A stretch of 24,448 nt of DNA from an uncultured Alphaproteobacteria bacterium (lineage in GTDB: Bacteria; Pseudomonadota; Alphaproteobacteria; CAAHEQ01; UBA3637), in the NCBI GenBank assembly GCA_934216505.1, contig CAKQBW010000016.1, positions 1 to 24,448 on the forward strand, given 5' to 3'. The position numbers were made by a program, and so were the translations under genes. Shown here piece by piece: positions 1 to 7,151 of the stretch. Positions within the stretch are counted from its first letter, which is position 1; each line of letters opens with the position of its first letter. The notes beneath the pieces are model-generated. The model was given only the letters and a program-made list of their open reading frames with translations. It ran no database searches and was not told the DNA's origin.

Positions 1-455
1 ACATTCCCCTTACTGTGCATCCCATTGATATTTTTAAAGAAGACCCCCTGAAAGGGCAACAATTTCATCAGGTGGTTAGCAACCCGCCCTTTTATGATAC
101 AACAGGAAAAGCCCGAACAAATCCGCAACAAAAAATCGCTTACCACGCTGATTTTGATTTGGAAAAGTGGTTAAACTTTTGTCTAAAGCATTTAAGAGCC
201 AAAGGGACTTTTACTTTCATCCATCAACCCAGCCAACTGGGGCTCATTTTAAATACGATAGAAAAAAAGTTGGGACGCATTGAAATTATCCCTATTCTTC
301 CCAAAAAAGATTCCCCCGCTTTACGGGTGATTATTCGGGGGAAAATGGGGGATAAAACGCCGTTAAAAATTTTGCCTCCCTTCATCATGCATCAAAAAAA
401 TAATCGCCCCACCCCTCAGGCAAACGCTGTTTTGCGTCAAGGACACCCCCTTTGA
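1..455 (+). CDS. TrmN6-like tRNA1(Val) adenine-N6 methyltransferase, 3' part only
   Basis: This is the C-terminal part of an S-adenosylmethionine-dependent N6-adenine methyltransferase of the TrmN6/YfiC (COG4123) type, which in the characterised family modifies A37 of tRNA1(Val). The reading frame is open to the left edge, so the N-terminus and the SAM-binding glycine loop lie outside the window. The visible part carries the catalytic NPPF motif (in VVSNPPFYD, about 25 residues after position 15), followed by a segment rich in Ala, Arg and His and the strand-helix pattern ending in LRVIIRGK that is typical of the family's C-terminus. The frame ends in TGA at 453-455. A 57-base gap with a promoter candidate separates it from the next gene, so it is probably the end of an upstream unit. 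Family assignment is good; the exact tRNA target is inferred. Confidence 0.75.
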   Translation, partial: IPLTVHPIDIFKEDPLKGQQFHQVVSNPPFYDTTGKARTNPQQKIAYHADFDLEKWLNFCLKHLRAKGTFTFIHQPSQLGLILNTIEKKLGRIEIIPILPKKDSPALRVIIRGKMGDKTPLKILPPFIMHQKNNRPTPQANAVLRQGHPL

Positions 456-463
456 TTTTGGAC

Positions 464-490
464 TTGATTTTCGCATGAAAGTAGTATAAA
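464..490 (+). promoter_or_regulatory. Candidate sigma70 promoter for the rnd-kdsD-lpt operon
   Basis: TTGATT at 464-469 and TATAAA at 485-490 are separated by 15 bases, shorter than the ideal 17, so this is a weak or only approximate call. Transcription would start near 497 and give a leader of about 15 bases holding the AAGGAG ribosome binding site at 501-506. It lies in the only gap upstream of a four-gene run with tiny spacings. Confidence 0.45.
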
Positions 491-512
491 CTGAACAGAC
501 AAGGAGTTAAAA

Positions 513-1121
513 ATGGAAGAAATTCAAGTTTTTCAAGGGGATTTACCCCCTCATCTTAAATGGCCCAAAATGGTGGCGATTGACACAGAAACAACGGGAT
601 TGGATATTCTGAAAGACAAGTTGTGTTTAGTCCAAATCGGGGACGGAAAAGGAAATGCGTGGTTGGTTCAGATAAAGGAAAATACCCCCTGCCCCAACTT
701 AAAAAAACTTTTAACTAATCCCAAAATTTTAAAGATTTTTCACTTTGCCCGCTTTGATGTTGCTAAGTTAAAAGTCAATTTGAATATAGAAGTCAATCCC
801 GTTTATTGTACCAAAATTGCCGACAAATTGGTACGCCCAACGGAAAAACATTCCCTGAAAAATCTGTGCGCTGATTATTTGGGCATCACTTTGGATAAAG
901 AACAACAATGTTCGGATTGGACCCGTGCGGAACTGTCCCCTGAACAAATCCACTATGCCGCCAACGATGTAATGTATTTGCACGCCTTAAAAAGCATTTT
1001 GGATCAAAAATTAAAAGAACAAAAAAGATTAAAATTGGCCCTCGCTTGTTTTCAATTTTTAAACACACGGGCCGAATTGGACATTTTGGGGTACGAAGAC
1101 CCTGATTTATTTCATCATTGA
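513..1121 (+). CDS. rnd: Short ribonuclease D (DEDDy 3'-5' exonuclease)
   Basis: Predicted 3'-5' exoribonuclease of the RNase D family, active on structured RNA 3' ends such as tRNA precursors. The DEDDy active site is complete: Exo I with Asp24 and Glu26 (DTETTG), Exo II with Asp82 (HFARFD), Exo III with Tyr148 and Asp152 (YAANDV). At 202 residues it is only the exonuclease domain: the C-terminal HRDC domains of the approximately 375-residue E. coli enzyme are absent, which is the usual short form in Alphaproteobacteria. ATG at 513 has an AAGGAG site 6 bases upstream. It is followed 13 bases later by kdsD, and its place ahead of kdsD and the lpt genes is a common alphaproteobacterial arrangement. 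Confidence is high for the exonuclease fold; the physiological RNA substrate is not shown by the sequence. Confidence 0.9.
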   Translation: MEEIQVFQGDLPPHLKWPKMVAIDTETTGLDILKDKLCLVQIGDGKGNAWLVQIKENTPCPNLKKLLTNPKILKIFHFARFDVAKLKVNLNIEVNPVYCTKIADKLVRPTEKHSLKNLCADYLGITLDKEQQCSDWTRAELSPEQIHYAANDVMYLHALKSILDQKLKEQKRLKLALACFQFLNTRAELDILGYEDPDLFHH

Positions 1122-1134
1122 AAAGGAGTTTTAA

Positions 1135-2106
1135 ATGAATCATCAAGAAATTATTGCCTCAGCTAAACGTACCATTGATATGGAAAAAAAGGGCTTGGAA
1201 CTGATGGCCGAAAAAATAGACGACACCTTTGCTCTTGTGACCGAAAAAATCCTCCATTTAAACGGGCGTGTAATTGTGACGGGTATGGGCAAGCCGGGAC
1301 ACATCGGCAAAAAGATTGCGGCGTCCTTGGCTTCCACAGGCACCCCTGCTTTTTTTGTTCACCCCGCTGAAGCCAGCCACGGGGATTTGGGAATGATTAC
1401 CCCCAACGACTTAGTGTTAGCCCTTTCTAATTCGGGAGAAAGTAAGGAATTATTTGACATCATCAATTATTGCAAACGATTTGGCGTGGCGTTAGTGGCA
1501 ATCACAAGCGCCCCTGACAGCACTTTGGGACGGGCCGCCAACTGGATTTTACAAATCCCCGACAAAAAGCAAGCCCCTGAAGCCTGCCCTTTTAACATGG
1601 CCCCTACCACCAGCATGATTGAAACACTGTCCATGGGGGACGCTTTGACGGTGGCTTTAATGAATATGCGGGGCTTTACAAAAGAACTTTATCATGACCG
1701 CCACCCAGGTGGAAAATTGGGAAATGTTTTGGTAAAAGTGCAAGATATTATGGCCAAGGAAGAGGCTCTGCCTTTGGTATCCGAAAATGCGTTAATGTCG
1801 GACGCTTTATTGGAAATGACCCGAAAAACTTTGGGCTGTGTGGGGATTACAGACGGTAAAAATCATTTAATTGGCTTGATTACCGATGGGGATTTAAGGC
1901 GGCATATGTGCCCTGAGTTGGCGGGTAAATCTGTGCGGGAAATTATGCATCCTCAGCCTTTAACAATTCATGCGAATGTATTGGGAGCCGAAGCCGTCAA
2001 TATGATGAATACCCATCAAATTACCAACATGTTTGTGGTGGATGAAGAAAACCACCCAGTGGGATTGATTCATATGCACCATTTATTACGAGCGGGGGTA
2101 GCTTAA
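1135..2106 (+). CDS. kdsD: Arabinose-5-phosphate isomerase KdsD/KpsF
   Basis: Converts ribulose 5-phosphate to arabinose 5-phosphate, the first step of Kdo synthesis for the LPS inner core, in the cytoplasm. The 323-residue protein (E. coli KdsD is 328) has an N-terminal SIS sugar-isomerase domain (about 35-170) with VTGMGKPGHIGKK around Lys53, the SHGDLGMI segment, a sugar-phosphate-binding SNSGES at 98-103 and the HPGGKLG motif at His190. Two CBS domains follow (about 205-260 and 270-323). The start has AAAAGGAG just upstream. It lies between rnd and the lpt genes with gaps of 13 and 7 bases. A kdsC phosphatase, which follows kdsD in E. coli, is not present here. Very confident. Confidence 0.95.
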   Translation: MNHQEIIASAKRTIDMEKKGLELMAEKIDDTFALVTEKILHLNGRVIVTGMGKPGHIGKKIAASLASTGTPAFFVHPAEASHGDLGMITPNDLVLALSNSGESKELFDIINYCKRFGVALVAITSAPDSTLGRAANWILQIPDKKQAPEACPFNMAPTTSMIETLSMGDALTVALMNMRGFTKELYHDRHPGGKLGNVLVKVQDIMAKEEALPLVSENALMSDALLEMTRKTLGCVGITDGKNHLIGLITDGDLRRHMCPELAGKSVREIMHPQPLTIHANVLGAEAVNMMNTHQITNMFVVDEENHPVGLIHMHHLLRAGVA

Positions 2107-2113
2107 AGACTTC

Positions 2114-3112
2114 ATGCTGACAAAGAATTTATTTAAACTCAAGCAACATTCTCGGCGTGTTTTGATTACAAAACGGTCCTTGCCTGTTTTTGCTTTTTTG
2201 GTTGCCAGTTTAATTTTAGCTTGGCCTTTGTTCAGTCCACATAAAGAAAAATTTACTTTAGCGGTAGCCCCCCTTGATAAAAGAAACACAAAGATTGCAA
2301 TGGAAAATTTGCGCTTTTTCGGGTTGAATGAAAAAAAACTACCCATGACTTTAAAGACCCCTAAAATCCAAGAGGAAAAGCGAGATGTCGCCAAAATGAT
2401 AAAACCCATCGGGACCTATCAATTTGATAATGAAGACATTTTAACGATGAACTCGCCTTATGCCTTGATTGATAAAAAAGGGCAAACCGTTTTCTTTGAA
2501 GATAGAATATCAGGCAAAACAGAATCAAAGTATGTAATTCAGGCCAGTCAAGTCCTTTTTGACTATGACCAAGGCACAGCAGACAGCAACAGCCCTGTCC
2601 GTATTACAGGACCTGCGGGTAAGTTAAATGCTCAAGGTGTATGGATGGCCGATAAAGGGAATTTAATTTTATTCAAGAAAAAATCAACAGCACAAATAAA
2701 AAATGACAAAGGACCAGTCCATGTATCCGCCACTCAAGGGATTCAAATTGACCAAAAAGAAAAAACCATCACAGCGATGGAACAAGCCAAGGTAACCCAA
2801 AATGAAATGACCCTGAAGGCCGATAAAATCATTCTGTTTTACACAGACAACAAAAAAGAACGTATCAGAGAAATTCAAGCCTTTGGCCATGTTCAAATAG
2901 ACAACAAAAAACAGACCATGACGGGCAACGAAGGAACATATCATCCAAAAACACAAATTTCAACAATGACAGGAAATGTTCTTTTGCGACAAGGATCCCA
3001 CTCTATAAGGGGGGATAAAGCCACTTTAAATCTTGCCACAGGAAAAAGTGATTTGATTTCAAAAGAACGCATCACAGGAACGATTATGCCTGATGCCTTA
3101 AAAGGAGAGTAA
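2114..3112 (+). CDS. LptC-LptA fusion protein, LPS transport bridge
   Basis: Single 332-residue protein that appears to join two parts of the LPS transport machine. Residues 1-22 are basic and cytosolic, 23-41 form one membrane helix, and about 60-195 match alphaproteobacterial LptC (FFG near 67, then the PYAL and ITGPAG patterns). From about residue 200 the sequence follows LptA: GPVHVSATQG, then a TLKADKIILF strand, MTGNEGTYHP and MTGNVLLRQGSHSIRGDKA. In E. coli LptC (191 residues) and LptA (185) are separate, and LptA has a cleaved signal peptide; here no stop, start or signal peptide separates them. The fusion would anchor the periplasmic beta-jellyroll bridge in the inner membrane. The gene is 7 bases after kdsD and 2 bases before lptB. 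The start lacks a clear Shine-Dalgarno sequence, so translation may be coupled to kdsD. No sign of frameshift. Confidence 0.85.
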   Translation: MLTKNLFKLKQHSRRVLITKRSLPVFAFLVASLILAWPLFSPHKEKFTLAVAPLDKRNTKIAMENLRFFGLNEKKLPMTLKTPKIQEEKRDVAKMIKPIGTYQFDNEDILTMNSPYALIDKKGQTVFFEDRISGKTESKYVIQASQVLFDYDQGTADSNSPVRITGPAGKLNAQGVWMADKGNLILFKKKSTAQIKNDKGPVHVSATQGIQIDQKEKTITAMEQAKVTQNEMTLKADKIILFYTDNKKERIREIQAFGHVQIDNKKQTMTGNEGTYHPKTQISTMTGNVLLRQGSHSIRGDKATLNLATGKSDLISKERITGTIMPDALKGE

Positions 3113-3114
3113 AA

Positions 3115-3837
3115 ATGATTCAATTGGAGGTCAAAAATTTAAGTAAAAGTTATAAAAAAAGAACCGTTTTAAAAGATGTTTCTTTGTCCGTTAAAACAGG
3201 AGAAGCCGTTGGATTATTGGGTCCTAATGGTGCGGGAAAGACAACCAGTTTTTATTGTGTCACAGGCTTGATTAGTCCCGACAAAGGAAAAATCACTTTA
3301 AACGGGATTGACATTACCAAATTCCCTGTCTATCGGCGGGCCCGTATGGGGATTGGCTATTTGCCCCAAGAAGCGTCCATCTTTCGGGGACTCAATGTCG
3401 CCGATAATATCCGTGCTGTTTTACAATTACACGAAAAAAATGCCGAAAAAGTAGAATATGAATTAGATAATCTTTTAAAAGAATTTTCCATTGACCATCT
3501 GCGATTTTCCCCCGCCCGAGCCTTATCAGGCGGAGAAAGGCGACGGTTGGAAATTGCCCGTGCTTTGGCGGGGCGCCCCACTTTTATTTTATTGGATGAA
3601 CCTTTGGCTGGAATTGATCCCATTGCGGTCAATGATATTAAAGATTTAGTGGGGCAATTAAAAAATCGGGGCATTGGTGTTTTAATCACAGACCACAATG
3701 TGCGGGAAACTTTGGGAATTGTGGATAAAGCCTATATTCTGCATGACGGCGTTGTTTTAAAATGTGGAACTCCACAAGAAATTATCGCTGATGAAAAAGT
3801 GCGTAAAACTTATTTGGGAAAGAATTTTTCGTTGTAA
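3115..3837 (+). CDS. lptB: LPS export ABC transporter ATP-binding protein LptB
   Basis: ATPase that powers extraction of LPS from the inner membrane together with LptF and LptG (not in this window). The 240 residues contain Walker A GPNGAGKTT (36-44), the ABC signature LSGGERRRLEIARAL, Walker B FILLDEPLAGID and the H-loop ITDHNVRETL, in normal order, and the length matches LptB. The RRR stretch after the signature and the LAGIDP continuation are typical of LptB rather than of amino-acid transport ATPases. The start follows the lptCA stop by 2 bases with a strong AAAAGGAG site inside the upstream gene's end. In many Alphaproteobacteria rpoN follows; here a phosphofructokinase gene does. Confidence 0.96.
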   Translation: MIQLEVKNLSKSYKKRTVLKDVSLSVKTGEAVGLLGPNGAGKTTSFYCVTGLISPDKGKITLNGIDITKFPVYRRARMGIGYLPQEASIFRGLNVADNIRAVLQLHEKNAEKVEYELDNLLKEFSIDHLRFSPARALSGGERRRLEIARALAGRPTFILLDEPLAGIDPIAVNDIKDLVGQLKNRGIGVLITDHNVRETLGIVDKAYILHDGVVLKCGTPQEIIADEKVRKTYLGKNFSL

Positions 3838-3848
3838 GTAAAAAATAC

Positions 3849-3877
3849 TTGTAAAAAAAAGAAAAAAAGGCTATAAC
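3849..3877 (+). promoter_or_regulatory. Sigma70-type promoter for the phosphofructokinase gene
   Basis: TTGTAA at 3849-3854 and TATAAC at 3872-3877 with a 17-base spacer. The predicted start near 3884 gives a leader of about 30 bases containing AAAGGA at 3902-3907. The spacing is ideal and the site lies exactly in the gap after lptB, suggesting that the gene is transcribed separately from the lpt operon. Confidence 0.65.
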
Positions 3878-3913
3878 AGGCCTACTTAAATTGATTTTAA
3901 CAAAGGATATAAA

Positions 3914-4996
3914 ATGAAAAGAATTGGATTATTGACAAGCGGGGGCGATTGTTCAGGTTTAAATGCTGCCATTCGGGCGGTGGTTTCAAGTGCTTTAGAA
4001 CGAGGATGGGAAGTTTTTGGCATTCATGATGCCACAAACGGATTGATTTTACGGCCTTTGTCCTATCACCAAATGACGATGAAGGACTTTGAATTTCCTT
4101 TTGCGACTTTGGGCGGAACAATGTTAGGAACAACAAATCAGGCCGATCCTCATACTTTTTTAAAAAATGACGGCACCACCGAAAAACTGACCGATGAAGA
4201 AATTATGGCCCGTTTTAAAGAAGGGGTAGAAGAATTAAAATTAGAGGCTTTAGTCGTCATCGGGGGCGATGGGTCCATGAGCATTGTCAGCCATTATTGT
4301 CAAGGAACAGGCGTGAAGATGGTCGGTATTCCCAAGACGATGGACAACGATGCGCCCGGGACAGATTTGGCCATCGGTTTTCAAACAGCGACTCAGGTTG
4401 TCACAGATGCTTTGGATAAATTAGACACAACTGCCGCCAGCCATCATCGGGTCATGATTGCCGAAGTAATGGGACGAGGGGCTGGTCATTTGGCTTTACA
4501 AGCCGCCATTGCTGGCTTTGCGGATATTGCTTTGATTCCCGAAATACCCTATACCTATGAAGGGATTTTGAAAAAATTAAAAACCATCAAAGAAGAAGGA
4601 CGCAACCATGCTTTGATGGTGGTCGCTGAAGGAATTAAATCCCCTATAGGGGAAACTTCAAAAGCCATCAATGGACACACTTTCAGTGGCATTTCAGGGT
4701 ATTTTGTGAAACGTTTAAGCGAAGATGGCTTTAATGTACGAGGGAATATTTTGGGCCATATTCAACGGTCAGGAAGTCCTGTAGCGCAAGACCGTATTTT
4801 GGCCTCCAGTTTTGGGGTACATGCGGTACGGTTGTTGGCCGAAGATAAAACAAATCGGGTTGTTGTTCATCAAAACGGACATGTGTCTGATTTGTCCTTA
4901 GAGGAAGTGTTATCCATCGGAAATACCCCTGTGGATCCGCAAGGAGATTTAGTGAAAGTCGCCAAGGAATTGGGAATTTATATTGGGGAGGCTTAA
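3914..4996 (+). CDS. pfkA: 6-phosphofructokinase, mixed-substrate group III type
   Basis: Phosphorylates fructose 6-phosphate to fructose 1,6-bisphosphate in glycolysis. The 360-residue length and sequence fit the group III PFK subfamily, whose members use ATP or pyrophosphate. Visible elements are the N-terminal LTSGGDCSGLNAAIR loop (8-21), GGDGS (117-121), PKTMDND with the catalytic Asp144, MGRGAGHLAL, a GEGIK-like VAEGIK segment and LGHIQRSGSPVAQDR. Donor-determining positions are mixed: Gly120 (E. coli Gly104 equivalent) is the ATP-type residue, while Lys141 (E. coli Gly124 equivalent) is the residue typical of pyrophosphate enzymes. The phosphoryl donor therefore cannot be read safely. 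It has its own promoter and is followed 1 base after its stop by a DUF465 gene. Family assignment is very secure; the symbol could equally be pfp. Confidence 0.93.
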   Translation: MKRIGLLTSGGDCSGLNAAIRAVVSSALERGWEVFGIHDATNGLILRPLSYHQMTMKDFEFPFATLGGTMLGTTNQADPHTFLKNDGTTEKLTDEEIMARFKEGVEELKLEALVVIGGDGSMSIVSHYCQGTGVKMVGIPKTMDNDAPGTDLAIGFQTATQVVTDALDKLDTTAASHHRVMIAEVMGRGAGHLALQAAIAGFADIALIPEIPYTYEGILKKLKTIKEEGRNHALMVVAEGIKSPIGETSKAINGHTFSGISGYFVKRLSEDGFNVRGNILGHIQRSGSPVAQDRILASSFGVHAVRLLAEDKTNRVVVHQNGHVSDLSLEEVLSIGNTPVDPQGDLVKVAKELGIYIGEA

Positions 4997-4997
4997 A

Positions 4998-5186
4998 ATG
5001 AGCGAAATCAATAAAACTTTGGAAGATTTAGAGTTATTAAAACTCAAACATGCAGAATGGGACAGACTATTGAAGGAAGAACAAGAACGTCCGATGCCAA
5101 ATTCTTTTAACTTACAAAATTATAAACGCCATAAATTGGAATTAAAACAAAAAATTGAAGAAATTGAAAAACTTATGTTTAAATAA
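4998..5186 (+). CDS. DUF465/YdcH-like small coiled-coil protein
   Basis: A 62-residue, highly charged helical protein with the layout of the DUF465 (YdcH) family: an N-terminal helix of LEDLELLKLKHAEWD type, a short proline-containing turn near ERPMPNSF, and a second helix in which Tyr-Lys-Arg-His-Lys-Leu-Glu-Leu-Lys precedes KIEEIEKL. Many Alphaproteobacteria carry one or more such proteins; their function is not established. I place the start at ATG 4998 because a GGGGAGG site at 4984-4990 is correctly spaced; a TTG start at 4983 would swallow that site. The gene follows the phosphofructokinase stop by one base and is probably translated from the same message. Confidence 0.75.
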   Translation: MSEINKTLEDLELLKLKHAEWDRLLKEEQERPMPNSFNLQNYKRHKLELKQKIEEIEKLMFK

Positions 5187-5189
5187 TGC

Positions 5190-5220
5190 TTGACAAAGTA
5201 AAATAAAAAATGCTTATATA
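5190..5220 (+). promoter_or_regulatory. Strong sigma70-type promoter for the AT-rich membrane protein gene
   Basis: A perfect TTGACA at 5190-5195 is followed by TTATAT at 5214-5219 (18-base spacer; TATATA at 5215-5220 gives 19). The leader of about 25 bases ends in the strong site AAGGAGG at 5240-5246 before ATG 5252. It is the only exact TTGACA among the promoters I found in the window. Confidence 0.65.
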
Positions 5221-5251
5221 GTCTTATCATCATTTTAACAAGGAGGAAAAA

Positions 5252-5860
5252 ATGAGATATTTTGTGAATTATTTAAAAAATGGTAAAGGACGAGGAATTA
5301 TTCCTGTGTTGATTTTTACCCTATTATCATCTAGTTTTGTGGGATATGCGATATATTCCTTTTTAAAGTTTTATGTCCAAATGAGAGGAGCTCCTCTTCC
5401 TCCTACTTCTGATTTGATGGGACAATTTATTTTGCCTGTGGCTCTCTGCTTTTTTGCTACCTTATGGATGGCTTTTGTTTTTCAAACATTTTTCGGGTTT
5501 TTATTCACAAAAGCCTGTCGCTTTCAATTCAATAAAGGAGCTATTTGGCGAACCTCTATGGTTTTTATGATTGTGTTTTGGGTTCTTTCTGTTGCCGCCA
5601 TGTTTACACCTCTCGGGTTTAAATTGTGGATGGTTTTAGATTTTTATTACAAATCTGCTTTAGAAAGTTTATATCCTCTGTTGATGATTTCTCCCTATAT
5701 ATCAGTTCCAACTGTTGTAATTGTTATTGGAATGGTGTGGTCTTTGGTTCCCGCTTTATTGGAAATGATTGCCCTCATCTTCTTGCGCAATAAAAAAGGA
5801 GAAGCGATAAAAGAAATCGTTTCCCAAAAGGAAACAAAGAAAAAGAAGAAAAAAGTTTAA
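5252..5860 (+). CDS. Unrecognised four-helix membrane protein with lysine-rich tail
   Basis: I do not recognise this 202-residue protein. It has four predicted membrane segments at about 16-38, 57-86, 100-122 and 148-178, with basic residues at the N-terminus and after helix 4, consistent with both ends in the cytoplasm. The C-terminal 25 residues are hydrophilic and end in a run of six lysines (KKKKKKV). There is no transporter signature, catalytic motif or cysteine pattern that I can name. The coding sequence looks more AT-rich and uses fewer CCC and GGG codons than its neighbours, which could mean later acquisition or weak constraint. It has its own strong promoter and Shine-Dalgarno site and stands alone between a plus-strand unit and the convergent queA, whose stop it overlaps. 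Confidence 0.75.
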   Translation: MRYFVNYLKNGKGRGIIPVLIFTLLSSSFVGYAIYSFLKFYVQMRGAPLPPTSDLMGQFILPVALCFFATLWMAFVFQTFFGFLFTKACRFQFNKGAIWRTSMVFMIVFWVLSVAAMFTPLGFKLWMVLDFYYKSALESLYPLLMISPYISVPTVVIVIGMVWSLVPALLEMIALIFLRNKKGEAIKEIVSQKETKKKKKKV

Positions 5861-5871
5861 TCTTTTTTTTC
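5848..5871. terminator. Possible weak AT-rich bidirectional terminator
   Basis: AAAAAAG at 5849-5855 can pair with CTTTTTT starting at 5862 around a 6-base loop that contains both convergent stop codons. Each strand then continues into a pyrimidine-rich stretch. The stem has only one G-C pair, so termination efficiency would be low; no better structure exists between the two convergent genes. Confidence 0.3.
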
Positions 5872-6891
5872 AATCAAACACGCATCGCCATAGGAAAAGA
5901 AATGATAGCCTTTTTCTATGGCATGTTTATAAGCGGCTTTCATTTCCTGTAGCCCCGCCAACGCACTGACCAACATAAACAAAGTGGATTGAGGCGTATG
6001 GAAATTCGTAAAGAGAGCATCAATAAATTTAAAGCGATACCCAGGGGTAATAAAAATAGAAGTTTCCCGTGCAAAGGGGTGGATTTTTCCTTGGTCATCA
6101 GCGGCTGATTCCAACAACCTCAACGAAGTTGTCCCCACAGGAATAATACGGCGACCTTGTGCTTTATAGGCATTTAAACGGTCGGCTAATTCGGGCGTCA
6201 AAAGACCATATTCCGCATGCATGTGATGATCCTTGGTATCCGCAACTTTAACGGGCAAAAAAGTGCCGCCCCCCACATGCAAAGTTAAAAACTCCCTTTG
6301 AATGCCTTTTTTATCCAACTTTTCAAACAAACGGGGCGTAAAGTGCAACCCCGCTGTGGGGGCCGCCACCGCCCCTTCCTTTTTGGCATAAATCGTTTGA
6401 TAGTCCGCTTTATCTGAAACTTTACCCCCCCATATTCTTTTGATATAAGGAGGAAGGGGCATGGTCCCCACCTGATGCAAATAGGCGAATAAATCTGCCC
6501 CAGAAGTATGAAATTGGACCACCACTGTTCCCGCTGGAGATTTTTCCAACACGGTGGCTTTACCTTGGGCGGGCAAAGTAATTTCGTCCCCCACTTTTAA
6601 GCGGCGGGCATTTTTAATCAATGTTTCCCAAGTGGATAAATCCTTTTGCTTAAACAAAGTCATTTCAATTTTAGCCTCGCCCCGATGACCAAACAAACGC
6701 GCGGGAATCACTTTGGTATCGTTGAAAACTAAAACATCAGAGGGACGCAACAAATCAGGTAAATCCAGCATCATTTTATCCGATAAGGTCAGCCCATCTA
6801 TATGCAATAAACGGGCCATATCCCGTGGCTCAGCAGGGGCGTTGGCAATTAAATTTTCGGGTAAATCAAAATCAAATAAAGCGGTTTGCAT
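5857..6891 (-). CDS. queA: tRNA preQ1(34) S-adenosylmethionine ribosyltransferase-isomerase QueA
   Basis: Transfers and isomerises the ribosyl group of SAM onto preQ1 at tRNA position 34, giving epoxyqueuosine in the queuosine pathway. The 344-residue protein (E. coli 356) shows the family marks in order: the N-terminal FDFDLPENLIA, VFNDTKVIPARLFG, the Y-x-T-I-Y-A-K-K-E-G-A-V-A-A-P-T-A-G-L-H-F signature region, LHVGGGTFLPV, VGTTSLRLLES and the C-terminal FNFHTP-like FTNFHTPQSTLFMLVSA. The ATG at 6889-6891 shares its A with the TAA stop of the upstream DUF3126 gene, so translation is probably coupled. The stop overlaps that of the convergent membrane-protein gene. No other queuosine gene is in the window. 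Confidence 0.97.
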   Translation of the reverse strand: MQTALFDFDLPENLIANAPAEPRDMARLLHIDGLTLSDKMMLDLPDLLRPSDVLVFNDTKVIPARLFGHRGEAKIEMTLFKQKDLSTWETLIKNARRLKVGDEITLPAQGKATVLEKSPAGTVVVQFHTSGADLFAYLHQVGTMPLPPYIKRIWGGKVSDKADYQTIYAKKEGAVAAPTAGLHFTPRLFEKLDKKGIQREFLTLHVGGGTFLPVKVADTKDHHMHAEYGLLTPELADRLNAYKAQGRRIIPVGTTSLRLLESAADDQGKIHPFARETSIFITPGYRFKFIDALFTNFHTPQSTLFMLVSALAGLQEMKAAYKHAIEKGYHFFSYGDACLIEKKD

Positions 6892-7112
6892 TAAAATTGT
6901 TCAATATCTTCGGGTAAAATGGACATATTCCAATCAAAAGAAATATCCCCTTCGTCATCATTTTTATAAATAACACCCACAAATTCTTTTCCGATATAAA
7001 CTTCGGCGGGCGCATCTTTTCCGCTACCTTCCCGCAAAGAAATGTCTGGATTCCAAAAAAGTTGGCGTAAGTATTGTTGGACCCGATCACGGTCTTCAGA
7101 AGTAAGAGTCAT
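6891..7112 (-). CDS. DUF3126 family protein
   Basis: A 73-residue protein matching the alphaproteobacterial DUF3126 family as I know it: an N-terminal helix (DRDRVQQYLRQLFWNP), a middle strand with VYIGKEFVGVIYK, and an acidic stretch followed by ISFDWNMSILPEDIE. Function is unknown. I choose ATG at 7112 because the reverse strand has AAAGGA about 8 bases upstream and a TTGATT-17-TATAAT promoter would start transcription near 7140, downstream of the longer frame's start at 7175. It is the first gene of a two-gene unit with queA (1-base TAATG overlap) and is divergent from dusA. Pairing with a tRNA modification gene may be incidental. Confidence 0.8.
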   Translation of the reverse strand: MTLTSEDRDRVQQYLRQLFWNPDISLREGSGKDAPAEVYIGKEFVGVIYKNDDEGDISFDWNMSILPEDIEQF

Positions 7113-7142
7113 GGGATTTTCCTTTCTTTTTTTATTGTTTTC

Positions 7143-7151
7143 TGATATTAT
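7143..7151 (+). promoter_or_regulatory. Extended -10 element for dusA
   Basis: TGATATTAT at 7143-7151 is an extended -10 (TG-n-TATTAT) with no clear -35. Its expected start point, about 7 bases downstream, is the A of the dusA ATG at 7158. It overlaps the -10 of the opposite-strand promoter. Confidence 0.5.

Noticed and set aside
4983..4997. TTG start for the DUF465 gene, overlapping the phosphofructokinase end
   Set aside because: It would place the GGGGAGG ribosome binding site inside the coding part; ATG 4998 is correctly spaced.
6872..7090. Alternative minus-strand frame inside the DUF3126 gene
   Set aside because: It overlaps the recognised DUF3126 frame and the queA start, lacks its own ribosome binding site and matches nothing.
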